Source: Endozoicomonas arenosclerae
GTDB taxonomy: Bacteria; Pseudomonadota; Gammaproteobacteria; Pseudomonadales; Endozoicomonadaceae
Length of the DNA: 64,000 nt
NCBI RefSeq assembly: GCF_001562015.1
Contig: NZ_LASA01000053.1
Location: forward strand, 38,199 to 102,198
Reading direction: 5' to 3'
Shown piece by piece: positions 18,625-27,636 of this stretch (its first letter is position 1; the number at the start of each line of letters is the position of its first letter). Under the pieces are notes generated by a model. The model did no database searches and was not told the DNA's origin. It saw nothing but the letters and a program-made list of their open reading frames with translations. Both the position numbers and the translations under genes were made by a program.

Positions 18625-19038
18625 ATGAAAACCCTGCTGACTTATACCGATAAAGCGGCTATAACCCTGTCTTTCCTCTGCCTCTTGCATTGCCTTTCAC
18701 TGCCGGTCTTATTGGCGATACTGCCCAGCGTAACTGCGCTGAATTTAGAAAACGAAATGTACCACATTGCCATGGTGCTTATCGTTATTCCAACGAGCCT
18801 CTACGCACTGACGCTGGGCTGCAAACAACATCAACACTATCGTTTGCTTAAAATTGGACTGACCGGGCTGGCATTTCTGGTGGCTGCGATTCTGGGCGAG
18901 GAACTGATCGGCGAAATGGGCGAGAAAATTCTGACAGTTATTGGCTCAACCTTGATTGCTTATGGACACTACCGCAATTACCGGCTTTGCCAACATGCTG
19001 AAGACTGCTCCTGCGAGAGTGAGTTAATTAATGAGTAA
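18625..19038 (+). CDS. MerC-domain small membrane protein
   Basis: 137-residue inner-membrane protein with about four transmembrane segments. The N-terminal segment contains CLLHCLSLPVLL, the paired cysteines of MerC-type mercury transporters, and the C-terminus is Cys/His-rich (CQHAEDCSCE). Stand-alone MerC-domain proteins without merA or merR are common in marine bacteria, and their metal is usually unknown. No other mercury gene is in the window. AT-rich upstream DNA supports its own promoter. Confidence 0.8.
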   Translation: MKTLLTYTDKAAITLSFLCLLHCLSLPVLLAILPSVTALNLENEMYHIAMVLIVIPTSLYALTLGCKQHQHYRLLKIGLTGLAFLVAAILGEELIGEMGEKILTVIGSTLIAYGHYRNYRLCQHAEDCSCESELINE

Positions 19039-19045
19039 TGGCTGC

Positions 19046-19074
19046 GGCTCGAAGCATAGTGCTAGCTTCGAGCC
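19046..19074. terminator. Hairpin between convergent MerC-like and DUF397 genes
   Basis: Perfect 10-bp stem GGCTCGAAGC with GCTTCGAGCC and a 9-base loop, placed between two convergent stops. The T-tract is weak (TTGT), so it is a probable rather than certain terminator. Confidence 0.6.
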
Positions 19075-19084
19075 TTGTACGTGA

Positions 19085-19315
19085 TTACTTGTCAAAAAAA
19101 TCAAATTCGTTATTTTTGACACCTTTGACAAAAGCACTCCATTCATCACTGTTGAAGATCAACAGTCCTCTATCCGGATCTTTATCATCCCTTATAGCAA
19201 CCTCATCACCAATACAGGCGACTTCGACAGAAATTGCCCACTTGGTAAAAGAACTGCGAATAAACTCTGCATCAGCCCATTTGGAACGAACACTGACATG
19301 ATCACTCTGAGCCAT
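19085..19315 (-). CDS. DUF397-family small protein (copy 1)
   Basis: 76-residue protein from ATG 19313-19315, which has AGGG eight bases upstream; an ATG three codons earlier is possible. It matches DUF397: SVEVACIGDEVAIRDDKDPD followed by RGLLIF and EWSAFVKGVKNNEFDF. In actinomycetes, where DUF397 is abundant, such proteins usually sit beside a helix-turn-helix (WhiJ/XRE-type) regulator and influence development or antibiotic control. No such regulator is adjacent here. A paralogue at 40.4 kb shares the C-terminal EWSAF.KGVKNNEF block. Function unknown. Confidence 0.75.
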   Translation of the reverse strand: MAQSDHVSVRSKWADAEFIRSSFTKWAISVEVACIGDEVAIRDDKDPDRGLLIFNSDEWSAFVKGVKNNEFDFFDK

Positions 19316-19623
19316 GTTTACCACCCTATTTCAGTGTTTAAAGCCCTCTTCTGAGGGCATTACAACAAAAACATTGCTTAATCGCGCAGCCTAGTACAGA
19401 ACAGTATCCCCTGCCATTGATAACGACCACACCGTCAAATTCACTCTGGAATCTCTGACACTAAAAACACCTCCGTCGTCTAACTATCACAACTTAGCCA
19501 GTAGAACTATATTGGTGCCTACCTCTCATAAATTGGTACGAAAGTAATCATTGTTATTGATTTATATCCATAGTCGCCCCTCCAAGAACTTCTTCACACC
19601 CTCTCAACAGTGAGGTTTGAACC
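19316..19623. other. Divergent intergenic region, nothing recognised
   Basis: Upstream of both the DUF397 gene (minus) and a secreted orphan (plus). AT-rich, with no hairpin or coding frame that I can support. Confidence 0.45.
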
Positions 19624-20655
19624 ATGCTTTACCTCTCAATACCGAAACTCTTCAAAAGAGTGTTACAAGCATCCACAGTCCTGACTGCAGGCTTGGCCTT
19701 TTATCTACCGATTTATGTTCTTGCCCAGGAAACGACCACTTCCAGCCCGACGACTGAACCACCTGCAAGGACGTGCTCCGAGTCCCAGGTACTCACTTTC
19801 ACTGAACAGAGTGAACTAAGAATCCCTCTGAATGGTTTCAAGGCAACAGGTGCCAACCCGGGAGGGAGTGCAGGAGGACTCAACACTTGCCACAGGGCCG
19901 TCAGGGACTTTAAAAGTAATGGCAATCTGGACAGTAATCACAGTGTAGAGTTTGGAGAAACCGCCCCTTCCACTTTGGCAAGTATTTTCAGGGGAGAGCA
20001 TGAGCATGCAGGGATAGTCGGCGCCGCCATTTCCAGCCTTTATCACTATGAGCATTCAGAACCCATTATCCTTTTTCAACCAGCAGGTAACTTTCTCACC
20101 CGGGGAGAATTGCTTTTTCAGGTAAAAAACGGCAGCAATCAGCCCATTAACCATCTTCGACTGAATTTCCGGGGCTATCACCTGAATGACAAGGACAGAG
20201 CCAGTCAGTTTACAGTCTCTTATTCGGTTGGCAGCTCCGAAGGGCCTTATACCGATATTACTGACCAGGTATTCACTCCCGAAGGACGAATGGCGGAAAC
20301 AGATCTGTCGGATGAGTGTTACTCCGAACATTTAAACGAAATAAATCTGACACCGGGCCAATTTCTTTTTGTAAAAATAGCTTTGGACGACCGGGATTAC
20401 TCCGAGACGACAGTTGTTCCAACCGCCAGTGGTGCTCGTGACGAACAGGGCTTTGGTTCATTTGTTCTGACCAGAAACCTGAACATGATGAGCTGTCCCT
20501 CACACACCGTTGTGTATGGAGAACCTGTTGCAGGAGAAAGTAGCCTGAACTCATCAGCCGTGGATGCGCTGATTAGATCAACAGCAGAAAAAATGCGGGA
20601 AATTCATCGGAATACGAAATGCAATCTGCCCAACTGCGATCGTGAAGAGGGGTAA
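19624..20655 (+). CDS. Secreted orphan protein, function unknown
   Basis: 343 residues with an N-terminal signal sequence (hydrophobic VLTAGLAFYLPIYVLAQ) followed by a Thr/Pro/Ser-rich linker (TTTSSPTTEPPAR). The body is rich in beta-prone stretches and carries eight cysteines, including pairs near the ends (CPSH; CNLPNC), consistent with disulphides outside the cytoplasm. The middle contains FLTRGELLFQVKNGSNQPIN, reminiscent of a carbohydrate- or adhesion-type beta-sandwich, but I do not recognise a family. It is convergent with the Ltp2-type gene, with a hairpin between them. Confidence 0.6.
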   Translation: MLYLSIPKLFKRVLQASTVLTAGLAFYLPIYVLAQETTTSSPTTEPPARTCSESQVLTFTEQSELRIPLNGFKATGANPGGSAGGLNTCHRAVRDFKSNGNLDSNHSVEFGETAPSTLASIFRGEHEHAGIVGAAISSLYHYEHSEPIILFQPAGNFLTRGELLFQVKNGSNQPINHLRLNFRGYHLNDKDRASQFTVSYSVGSSEGPYTDITDQVFTPEGRMAETDLSDECYSEHLNEINLTPGQFLFVKIALDDRDYSETTVVPTASGARDEQGFGSFVLTRNLNMMSCPSHTVVYGEPVAGESSLNSSAVDALIRSTAEKMREIHRNTKCNLPNCDREEG

Positions 20656-20663
20656 TCAGAGAT

Positions 20664-20690
20664 GGAGAGCCAGAGATGAACTGGCTCTCC
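20664..20690. terminator. Hairpin between convergent genes
   Basis: Perfect 10-bp stem GGAGAGCCAG with CTGGCTCTCC around a 7-base loop, placed between the stops of the orphan gene and the Ltp2-like gene. No T-tract on either strand, so termination is presumed from position. Confidence 0.5.
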
Positions 20691-20697
20691 CGTGAAC

Positions 20698-21876
20698 TTA
20701 TCCCTTACCCAGAATAAGACCACTGGTAGGAACACCGGTACCGGCTGAAACAATCATATTTTCAACCTTATCGACCTGGTTAACGGCTTCGCCACGAATC
20801 TGGCGCACCGCTTCTGCAATGCCGTTCATACCGTGAATATAAGCTTCACCAAGCTGACCACCGTGCATATTGATCGGCAGTCGTCCACCCATTTTGATTT
20901 CTCCATTCCGGACAAAGTCTTTGGCCTTACCTTTATCGGCAAAACCGAACTCTTCCAACTGAGTCAATACAAATGGAGTGAAGTGGTCATAAATGATCGC
21001 TGACTGAATATCGTCAGGCGTCAGGCCAGCCTGCTTATACAGCTGTTTGGCTACCAGACCCACTTCAGTCAGACGGGTAATATCCTGACGATAGAAATGC
21101 GTCATCATCTGCGGATCATCACAGGCACCCTGTGCAGCACCTTTGATCAAAGCAGGCTCTTTATTCAGCTTCTTCGCACGCTCGGCAGAAGTAATAACCA
21201 GAGCAACACCACCATCACTTTCCTGACAGCAATCCAGAAGACGCAGAGGTTCAGCGATCCAGCGTGAGTTCTGGTGATCTTCCAGAGTAATAGGCTGTTC
21301 ATAGAACCAGGCGTTAGGGTTTGTCGCCGCAAACTCACGAGCGGCTACAGCAACACGACCAAAGTCTTCTGAAGTAGCACCGGTTTCATGCAAATAACGT
21401 TGAGCATTCATTGCTACCCAGGAAGCGGGTGTTACCAGGCCATGAGGAATGTACCAGCCATAATGCGCGGTTTCGAAATCAGGCTCTGCAGCGGTATCCT
21501 GCATACCCGCACCAAAGCGATACTCCGAGCGCTCGTTCATGGCACGATATACAACTACCACCTCACAAACGCCGGTCGCCACAGCCATGGCTGCTTGCTG
21601 AACCGTACCGCAGGCAGCACCACCACCGTAATGAATACGGCTGAACATTTTCAGCTCTTTACCACCAATTTCCCTGAACACTTCAATTTCAGGGTTGTTA
21701 TCCATGGTAAATGTTGAGATGCCATCCACTTCCGACGGATCAATACCCGCATCGGCCAGAGCCTGGGTGACACACTCTACCGCCAGCTGCATTTCACTGC
21801 GGCCCGAGTTTTTGGAAAATTCTGTGGCTCCAATACCGACGATTGCCGCCTGGCCACTCAGCGTTCTGTTAGACAT
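20698..21876 (-). CDS. Ltp2-like lipid-transfer thiolase/aldolase
   Basis: 392-residue thiolase-fold protein of the SCP-x/Ltp type. It has HYGGGAACGTVQQAA at the nucleophile position and YDHFTPFVL and NMHGGQLGEAYIHG in the C-terminal half. In mycobacteria Ltp2 works as a retro-aldolase with a DUF35 domain (ChsH2) to remove the last three carbons of the sterol side chain as propionyl-CoA. Here the gene ends an operon that also encodes a MaoC protein, an acyl-CoA dehydrogenase and a MaoC-DUF35 fusion, the same set as the igr operon. That context makes the aldolase role the best hypothesis. Confidence 0.85.
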   Translation of the reverse strand: MSNRTLSGQAAIVGIGATEFSKNSGRSEMQLAVECVTQALADAGIDPSEVDGISTFTMDNNPEIEVFREIGGKELKMFSRIHYGGGAACGTVQQAAMAVATGVCEVVVVYRAMNERSEYRFGAGMQDTAAEPDFETAHYGWYIPHGLVTPASWVAMNAQRYLHETGATSEDFGRVAVAAREFAATNPNAWFYEQPITLEDHQNSRWIAEPLRLLDCCQESDGGVALVITSAERAKKLNKEPALIKGAAQGACDDPQMMTHFYRQDITRLTEVGLVAKQLYKQAGLTPDDIQSAIIYDHFTPFVLTQLEEFGFADKGKAKDFVRNGEIKMGGRLPINMHGGQLGEAYIHGMNGIAEAVRQIRGEAVNQVDKVENMIVSAGTGVPTSGLILGKG

Positions 21877-21891
21877 TCTTATACTCCCGCC

Positions 21892-22326
21892 TTATGCCAG
21901 TGGTAACGCAACCAGTACGGTGCCAGTTACATGACTGCCCATACTGTTCTTGCCGATAACCGCCACTTCAACCAGGTTCTGGTCGTCTTTCTGATGTTTC
22001 TCGGTCACCTTGCCCACCAGACGCATACTGTCGCCAGGATAATTAGGAGCGCCCAGCTTGATATTAACTTTTTTCAGCATGCCTTCCGGCCCGGTCCAGT
22101 CGGTCACAAATCGACCCACCAGACCATTAGTGGTCAGAATGTTCATGAAGATATCAGGAGAGCCCAAAGCTTGAGCCTTGTCTTTGTCATGATGAACATC
22201 CTGATAGTCACGAGATGCCATGGCACCTGCAACAATCTGTTCTGCAGTTACGTCAATCACCAGCTCGGGCAGCTTCTGCCCGACTTCTACCTGATCAAAA
22301 ATCACACGATTCAATGTCTGGCTCAT
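21892..22326 (-). CDS. MaoC-like hydratase subunit (ChsH1-like)
   Basis: 144-residue hotdog protein. The segment ASRDYQDVHHDKDKAQALGS followed by DIFMN and GLVGRFVTDWTG closely resembles ChsH1, which pairs with the MaoC half of ChsH2 to hydrate the steroid 2-enoyl-CoA. The Asp and His of RDYQDVHHD are the likely catalytic residues. Its start overlaps the dehydrogenase stop by 4 bp, and the Ltp2-like gene follows after 15 bp, so it is tightly coupled in the operon. Confidence 0.88.
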   Translation of the reverse strand: MSQTLNRVIFDQVEVGQKLPELVIDVTAEQIVAGAMASRDYQDVHHDKDKAQALGSPDIFMNILTTNGLVGRFVTDWTGPEGMLKKVNIKLGAPNYPGDSMRLVGKVTEKHQKDDQNLVEVAVIGKNSMGSHVTGTVLVALPLA

Positions 22327-23456
22327 AATACATTCACCACAGATTCTTTATCCGCCAGCAGGGCTCCCAGTTTCGCCAACTGAAGACTGCCGCCTCCCAG
22401 GTTCAGCTCATTGCGCTTGGCCCACAGGAAGTAACGATGTAATGGGTAGTCAATGTCTGCACCAATGCCACCGTGCAAATGCTGGGCAGTGTGCACAACA
22501 CGACCCCCTGCGACACAAGCCCAATATTTAGCGGCTCTGACTTCTGGTTCTGCCGGCATGTTTTCACTCAGTTTCCAGACAGCCTGCCAGTAGGTAGAGC
22601 GCATGCCTTCAATGTCCATGTAAGCGTCCGCACACCTCAGTGTGGTGCCCTGAAACTGAGAAATAGACTTACCAAACTGTTTTCTATCGGTCGTATATTC
22701 TACAGTGCGCTTCAGTGCTTCTTCGGCAATACCTACCTGAGTAGCAGCGAGGCAGACATTACCGCGATCAACCATAAACTTGTAAGCTTCTTCGCCCTTA
22801 TCTGCTCCTGCCAGAACCTGCGCCTGAGAGACATTAGACAGAGTCATGGTATAGAGAGGCTCACCATTGGTGCTTTCCTGATATTCCAGTTCAACACCTT
22901 CCGCTTCAGGTGCTACCAGGAAAATCAGGGTCTTGCCGTCTTCGCCAGTAGCAGGCACCAGAATCACCGCAGACTCTTTAGCGTAAGGAACACAAACACG
23001 AGTACCATTCAAAACATACTGATCACCCGACTGTTCAGCAGTCAGTACCGTTTTATGAGGATTACTGAGTCCTTCCTCGGCCAGAGCGGCGGTCAGAATG
23101 CTCTCACCAGTAGCCAGTGCTGTAAGGTACTGGGTCTTTTGTTCTTCAGAACCGTATTCAGCCAGTGTCAGTCCAGCCAGTGCCAGACTTGGCAGCAGTG
23201 GCAAGGCAGCCACATAGCGACCCTGCTCTTCCAGCATCAGACAGATTTCAACCAGACCAAAGCCGCTGCCACCGTAACTTTCAGGAACAGCCATGCCCAG
23301 CAGTCCTGATTCGGCAAACTGCTGCCATAAATCCTTGTCGTACAACTCACCTTTTTCTGTCAGTTCTTTCAGACGCTCATCAGTGGACAAATCGGCCAGT
23401 ACCTGTGCGCTCAGGTCCTTGATAGCCAGCTGATCTTCAGTAAATGAAAATTCCAT
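22323..23456 (-). CDS. Acyl-CoA dehydrogenase subunit of igr-like operon
   Basis: 377-residue acyl-CoA dehydrogenase. The C-terminal part has HLHGGIGADIDYPLHRYFLW followed by AKRNELNLGGGSLQL, without the EGTxQ catalytic motif. This type occurs as one half of heteromeric dehydrogenases in steroid side-chain operons (FadE28/FadE29 type). In those operons the two subunits are normally adjacent, but here only one is present. The partner could be another gene or one of the pair at 5.4-7.8 kb. It is third from the promoter, between MaoC-DUF35 and MaoC genes. Confidence 0.88.
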   Translation of the reverse strand: MEFSFTEDQLAIKDLSAQVLADLSTDERLKELTEKGELYDKDLWQQFAESGLLGMAVPESYGGSGFGLVEICLMLEEQGRYVAALPLLPSLALAGLTLAEYGSEEQKTQYLTALATGESILTAALAEEGLSNPHKTVLTAEQSGDQYVLNGTRVCVPYAKESAVILVPATGEDGKTLIFLVAPEAEGVELEYQESTNGEPLYTMTLSNVSQAQVLAGADKGEEAYKFMVDRGNVCLAATQVGIAEEALKRTVEYTTDRKQFGKSISQFQGTTLRCADAYMDIEGMRSTYWQAVWKLSENMPAEPEVRAAKYWACVAGGRVVHTAQHLHGGIGADIDYPLHRYFLWAKRNELNLGGGSLQLAKLGALLADKESVVNVL

Positions 23457-23479
23457 ATCCTTGCTCCTTTAAGGTTGCC

Positions 23480-24460
23480 TTAAGCTTCAACAGGTCTGAA
23501 CAATGCCAGCGTCAATTCTTCATCGCACTGGGTGATTTCAGCCTTCACTGCCATGCCAATTTTGACATCTTCAGGCTCGATGCCCACCAGCCCTGCAACC
23601 AGACGAGTACCTTCTTCCAGCTCAACCAGAGCAATAGGATTCGGTTCATCAAAAGCAGGGAGAGCAGGATGATGGAGATTCACAAAACTGTGAATCACAC
23701 CGTTACCACTGGCTTCCACGGCATCACGCTCCAGTGAACGACAGCTTGGGCACATAGGTGACGGGGGATGTCTCAGGGTTTCGCAGGACTTGCAACGCTG
23801 AATCAGCAGTTTGCCTTCTTTCAGGCCTTCCCAGAAGAAGCGGTTGTCACGGTTGATACCAGGACGCGGTCTTACAGCTTTCTTTGGCTTGGAAGAGCCA
23901 GACGACTGGGGTTTATTGTCACTTTTGGGTGGAATGAACTTGAGCAGGCGGAAACGCATTTCGCCGACTTTCTCTTCATTCTGATCGACAAAAGTCCACA
24001 GTTCAGTGACGAAATAGCCCGTTCCCAGAGCGGTATCTTTCTTCTCGGAAATAGACTCAATTTCCATGTAATGGGAAATATCATCACCGGGCTTCAGAGT
24101 ACGAAAGTATTCCTGGTCACAGTTAACCGCTACTACGCCAACAAAACCATATTCATCCAGAATATCCAGAACGTAGGGCTGCTCTGCTGTCCGCTCCCGG
24201 GTGCCCGGTGCATGTTGACCGGTAACCCCTCTCATGGTCCATGCCTGCAGCATGGTAGGGGGTGCAATGGTAGAACCTTCAGAGCTATTGGCAGCGTATT
24301 CCGGATCGGTATACATGGGGTTCTGATCTCCCATGGCCTGGGCCCAGTGACGGATCATGGGCTGATTGACCGGATCCCAGCTCTTGTGAGGCCCTACCCT
24401 CACACCGAGGGTTTCGGCCATCAGGGCTTCCAGTTCCTTATTGTTATTCTGATCAGTCAT
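23480..24460 (-). CDS. MaoC-DUF35 fusion (ChsH2-like)
   Basis: 326 residues from ATG 24458-24460, chosen because GGAG lies nine bases before it; a frame 22 codons longer has no ribosome site. The N-terminal half is a MaoC hotdog domain (HWAQAMGDQNPMYTDPEYA). The C-terminal half, after a Pro/Ser/Lys linker near residue 190, is a DUF35 zinc-ribbon/OB-fold module with four cysteines (CKSCETLRHPPSPMCPSC). This two-domain layout is that of ChsH2, whose MaoC half forms a hydratase with ChsH1 and whose DUF35 half docks with the Ltp2 aldolase. All three partners are in this operon. First gene of the operon. Confidence 0.92.
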   Translation of the reverse strand: MTDQNNNKELEALMAETLGVRVGPHKSWDPVNQPMIRHWAQAMGDQNPMYTDPEYAANSSEGSTIAPPTMLQAWTMRGVTGQHAPGTRERTAEQPYVLDILDEYGFVGVVAVNCDQEYFRTLKPGDDISHYMEIESISEKKDTALGTGYFVTELWTFVDQNEEKVGEMRFRLLKFIPPKSDNKPQSSGSSKPKKAVRPRPGINRDNRFFWEGLKEGKLLIQRCKSCETLRHPPSPMCPSCRSLERDAVEASGNGVIHSFVNLHHPALPAFDEPNPIALVELEEGTRLVAGLVGIEPEDVKIGMAVKAEITQCDEELTLALFRPVEA

Positions 24461-24745
24461 GCTTACTGTCTCCGCCTGTTGATCAGGCCAGATGTTTTTC
24501 TGCTTCCTATGACTTGCCGGAAGCATCTTCTGTTCTTTTATTAGCCATTAACACGATAGGCATAGATCAGTTAGCATTTTACGGTCAGGAGCGAAGCAGA
24601 CAATTACAAAAGCGGCCAATCGTGGCTGGCAAAAATATCAATACAGGGTAATAAGAAACATTAATGGCCTTACCAATGACAGGATTTGATTATCTGCTAA
24701 TCTGACAAGCCACCAGGAAGAGGCAGTACAGGCTAAAGATTCCCA

Positions 24746-27595
24746 ATGAAAGCCAGCGGGGCTATCAAAAGAATATTTACACCCATTTTGTTCGTATTAA
24801 TCTGTGCACTCTTCCTGCTTTTGTCTGCCCCTGCCCTGGCGGGATATCTCGGTTTTGATAAACAACCCGATCCGGACATTGTTATCTGTCTGTTTCCCGT
24901 TAATTTTGCGGGCGGACAGACAGTCAGCCTGACACTGGTCTTTAACGGCCCCTTCTACATCGTTTCCGACAGTAATCTGCTGACTGGGCGCAGGAACGGT
25001 TACACCATCAGCTCACCCTCCGGCAGGGTTTCAGATGTCAGGCAGTTTGAGATCAATCTTCACTTCACGCAGGAGCCGATCCCCCTGTGCGTAGCACTGG
25101 CAGCTCTGAACAACAGCCGGGAACAGTCTGCGGATGCCGATCACTTGGCTCTGGTGGAGAGCGCCAGTCGTCTGATAGATGGCCAGTCAAGAATGTCGCT
25201 GGCCTCGCAGGCTATCGATAGAAGATCGCTAACGGCACAATCGCGACGTTTCAACATCCTTTCCCATACTTACAGCCAGAGCACTCTTTATCGATTCGCA
25301 CAGGCAGCCAGTCGTTTACGACAGTATTCATCCACCCGATTGCAACACACTGAGAGCCTATACAGAGACAACTCTCCCTTTATTCAACTGCCCGACATTC
25401 GCAGCCCACTTTATCTTGATCTGGCGAACAGAGTTTCAGACCTGCCTTATCCCGGTATATCCTCTCACTTGTTTCGCTATCTCTGGTTCCACAGTGGTCT
25501 TCTGCAAAGAGACCTTGAGCTTCTGGCCCATATGATCAATCGCTTCAGCCAGCGAGCCCTGACTATCGCCCATTCAGACTCTCCTCTTGAGAGACTGAGG
25601 TCCATCCAGGCTGCTCCAGATAGTGAGATATTTCGGAGAATCAATTTAAAAGATCTGGAAGAAATCGCCAGGCTGTTTCCCCATAATGGCCACCTTTCCC
25701 AGAATCAGGCCAACCTTGCCCTCAAAGAGTATTCCGGCACAGCTACTGTGGCTGAACGAACTACATTGAACCAGCTGATTTCCAAAGGAGAACACCTGAT
25801 GGCACCGGTTCAGTGTTCAGACGATGATCTGGTCACAGACCTGGAGAGATGCCATATCCCCGTTTTCGATTTTGCCAGTCCGGTCAGCAATCGACGCTTT
25901 CGCATTATCCGATTACTGGGCAGAGGCGGAGAAGGTTCAGTCTGGGAAGTGTCTGATGGACAGGAATCCTTTGCTCTGAAAGAGATCGAATACAACGACT
26001 TTGTTCGTCAATCCACTGCCCGATTAATGTCCATCATCCAACAGAACAAACTGAGATCAGAGAGGGTTATGCCGTTACTGGAACAATGGAGTGACCAACA
26101 CAAACTCTACCAGTTAATGCCCGTTATGAGAGATGGAGACTTGCATGACTTTATCGCTAATCACCCGGAAATAGTGAACCAGCATTTGGCTGAACTGGCT
26201 TTCCAGATTATTGATGCAGCGGCCTATCTCCATCTGAACCAGGTCGTGCACAGAGATATCAAACCTTTAAACTTCCTTGTCCAGCGCAGGAATGATGACA
26301 TTCGACTGTTTCTTTCGGATCTGGGACTGGTCAGAGAAATAGACACACCTGATGCCATGACGATGTCATTCGTCGGCACGATTGCTTATATGGGCGCGCA
26401 TACAGCGATGGCCCGGGCTGAAGGCCTACCTTACCAGGCACTGAAAATGGAATATGAAACCATTGCTATCACTCTGGTTCATCTTGCAACCAATGTATTA
26501 CTGTTCGAAAAATTCACTTCTCGTGCTACTAACTATGATGAACAAGCCAGATGGCAAGGAACCTTCTTTAAAAACCTGGCGACAGGTGAAGAAGATACCT
26601 TTGAGAATATTCGCAGCCAGCTTCCATTCTGGCTGAAGGAAAATAAGGACAAGCTCCCTGCTCCTTTGCTTGAGATTGTTAGTATGCTGCTCGAGCTACC
26701 AACAGATAAAAGTCATTTTGGCTATCTGACAGAAATCCTCGATCAGCATCAATACTTTGCCCGGTATAAACATATAAGTGAGGCCATCAAGCTGAGAAAC
26801 CAGCAAATGGCTGCCGAAGCCATTGCCAGACAGCTGTTACAGATGGCACAACTTCAAGCCCTTCTTCCCCAAGGGTGGACCATTCAATACGTCAATGGCG
26901 ATGGTGACTGCCTGCCCACTGCCCTGGCTCAGTCAATGAATGCCAATGGCTTTGCCCAGGAGCTGAATCAACAGTTAGTCAGACAGCAGCTGGCCAAACT
27001 GCTTCGCACAATTCTTGGTTTCATTGAAAACCTCGCCAGCCATATAGATCCGGAAGGCACTTCACCTGAACTAGTTACCCTGCAGCAAGATTTGCTTTCA
27101 AATCAATTATTCACTCTGACAGGCCTCACCATTGATCAGATTGAAGACATGCTTCAGAACGGCTCGATTGAAAATTCTGCTGCCGTTACAGGTCCTGTAC
27201 TGGGAGAAATGAACAGCTGGCTGGACCCCGGTTTCATTCCCATCCTGCAACAAATGCTGAATGTCCAGATCAACCTGAATTCGCCCAACCATAACCAGGA
27301 CACGATGCTCAATGAACCTTTCAATAACCAGTTCTGGCACCATAACGCACCGACGCTGGCCTTTTATCTGCAGTCAGCCGGTATCATTGCACTCAGTGAA
27401 AACCTGCCTGAAATCACCCTGGTTTTTAACGGCCAAACAGGAAGAAGAGGTCACTACTTTTTTGCCTTGCCGCCCGGTATTGACCCACCTCAGCTTCAGG
27501 CCCAGCCCCTTTCAAACCACTCTTCTGAAGTCGTACCGGATCTTTGGAACAGAGGAGAAGTCCGATATCAATTTCAAATGAGTAGACCTTTTTGA
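24746..27595 (+). CDS. Secreted/anchored Ser/Thr kinase fused to OTU-like cysteine protease
   Basis: 949 residues. A hydrophobic segment (about 12-32) looks like a signal peptide or anchor. Residues 35-380 are unrecognised. Residues about 388-660 form a eukaryote-like protein kinase: glycine loop LGRGGEGSVW at about 391, Lys412 in FALKEI, HRDIKPLNFL with His502 and Asp504, and a DLG metal motif with Asp525. Residues about 705-920 look like an OTU-type deubiquitinase: NGDGDCLPTALAQSM with Cys722 and a C-terminal GHYFFALPP with His903. Both catalytic sets look intact. The combination suggests a protein aimed at host ubiquitin or signalling; no type III/IV signal is recognisable. It stands alone, divergent from the igr-like operon. 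Confidence 0.82.
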   Translation: MKASGAIKRIFTPILFVLICALFLLLSAPALAGYLGFDKQPDPDIVICLFPVNFAGGQTVSLTLVFNGPFYIVSDSNLLTGRRNGYTISSPSGRVSDVRQFEINLHFTQEPIPLCVALAALNNSREQSADADHLALVESASRLIDGQSRMSLASQAIDRRSLTAQSRRFNILSHTYSQSTLYRFAQAASRLRQYSSTRLQHTESLYRDNSPFIQLPDIRSPLYLDLANRVSDLPYPGISSHLFRYLWFHSGLLQRDLELLAHMINRFSQRALTIAHSDSPLERLRSIQAAPDSEIFRRINLKDLEEIARLFPHNGHLSQNQANLALKEYSGTATVAERTTLNQLISKGEHLMAPVQCSDDDLVTDLERCHIPVFDFASPVSNRRFRIIRLLGRGGEGSVWEVSDGQESFALKEIEYNDFVRQSTARLMSIIQQNKLRSERVMPLLEQWSDQHKLYQLMPVMRDGDLHDFIANHPEIVNQHLAELAFQIIDAAAYLHLNQVVHRDIKPLNFLVQRRNDDIRLFLSDLGLVREIDTPDAMTMSFVGTIAYMGAHTAMARAEGLPYQALKMEYETIAITLVHLATNVLLFEKFTSRATNYDEQARWQGTFFKNLATGEEDTFENIRSQLPFWLKENKDKLPAPLLEIVSMLLELPTDKSHFGYLTEILDQHQYFARYKHISEAIKLRNQQMAAEAIARQLLQMAQLQALLPQGWTIQYVNGDGDCLPTALAQSMNANGFAQELNQQLVRQQLAKLLRTILGFIENLASHIDPEGTSPELVTLQQDLLSNQLFTLTGLTIDQIEDMLQNGSIENSAAVTGPVLGEMNSWLDPGFIPILQQMLNVQINLNSPNHNQDTMLNEPFNNQFWHHNAPTLAFYLQSAGIIALSENLPEITLVFNGQTGRRGHYFFALPPGIDPPQLQAQPLSNHSSEVVPDLWNRGEVRYQFQMSRPF

Positions 27596-27636
27596 TCCAG
27601 AATCCGAAACTGATCTCTTGAAAAGAATGATGACAC

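Noticed and set aside
23768..24544. 258-codon plus-strand frame opposite the MaoC-DUF35 gene
   Set aside because: The minus strand has clear MaoC and zinc-ribbon motifs; this frame has none.
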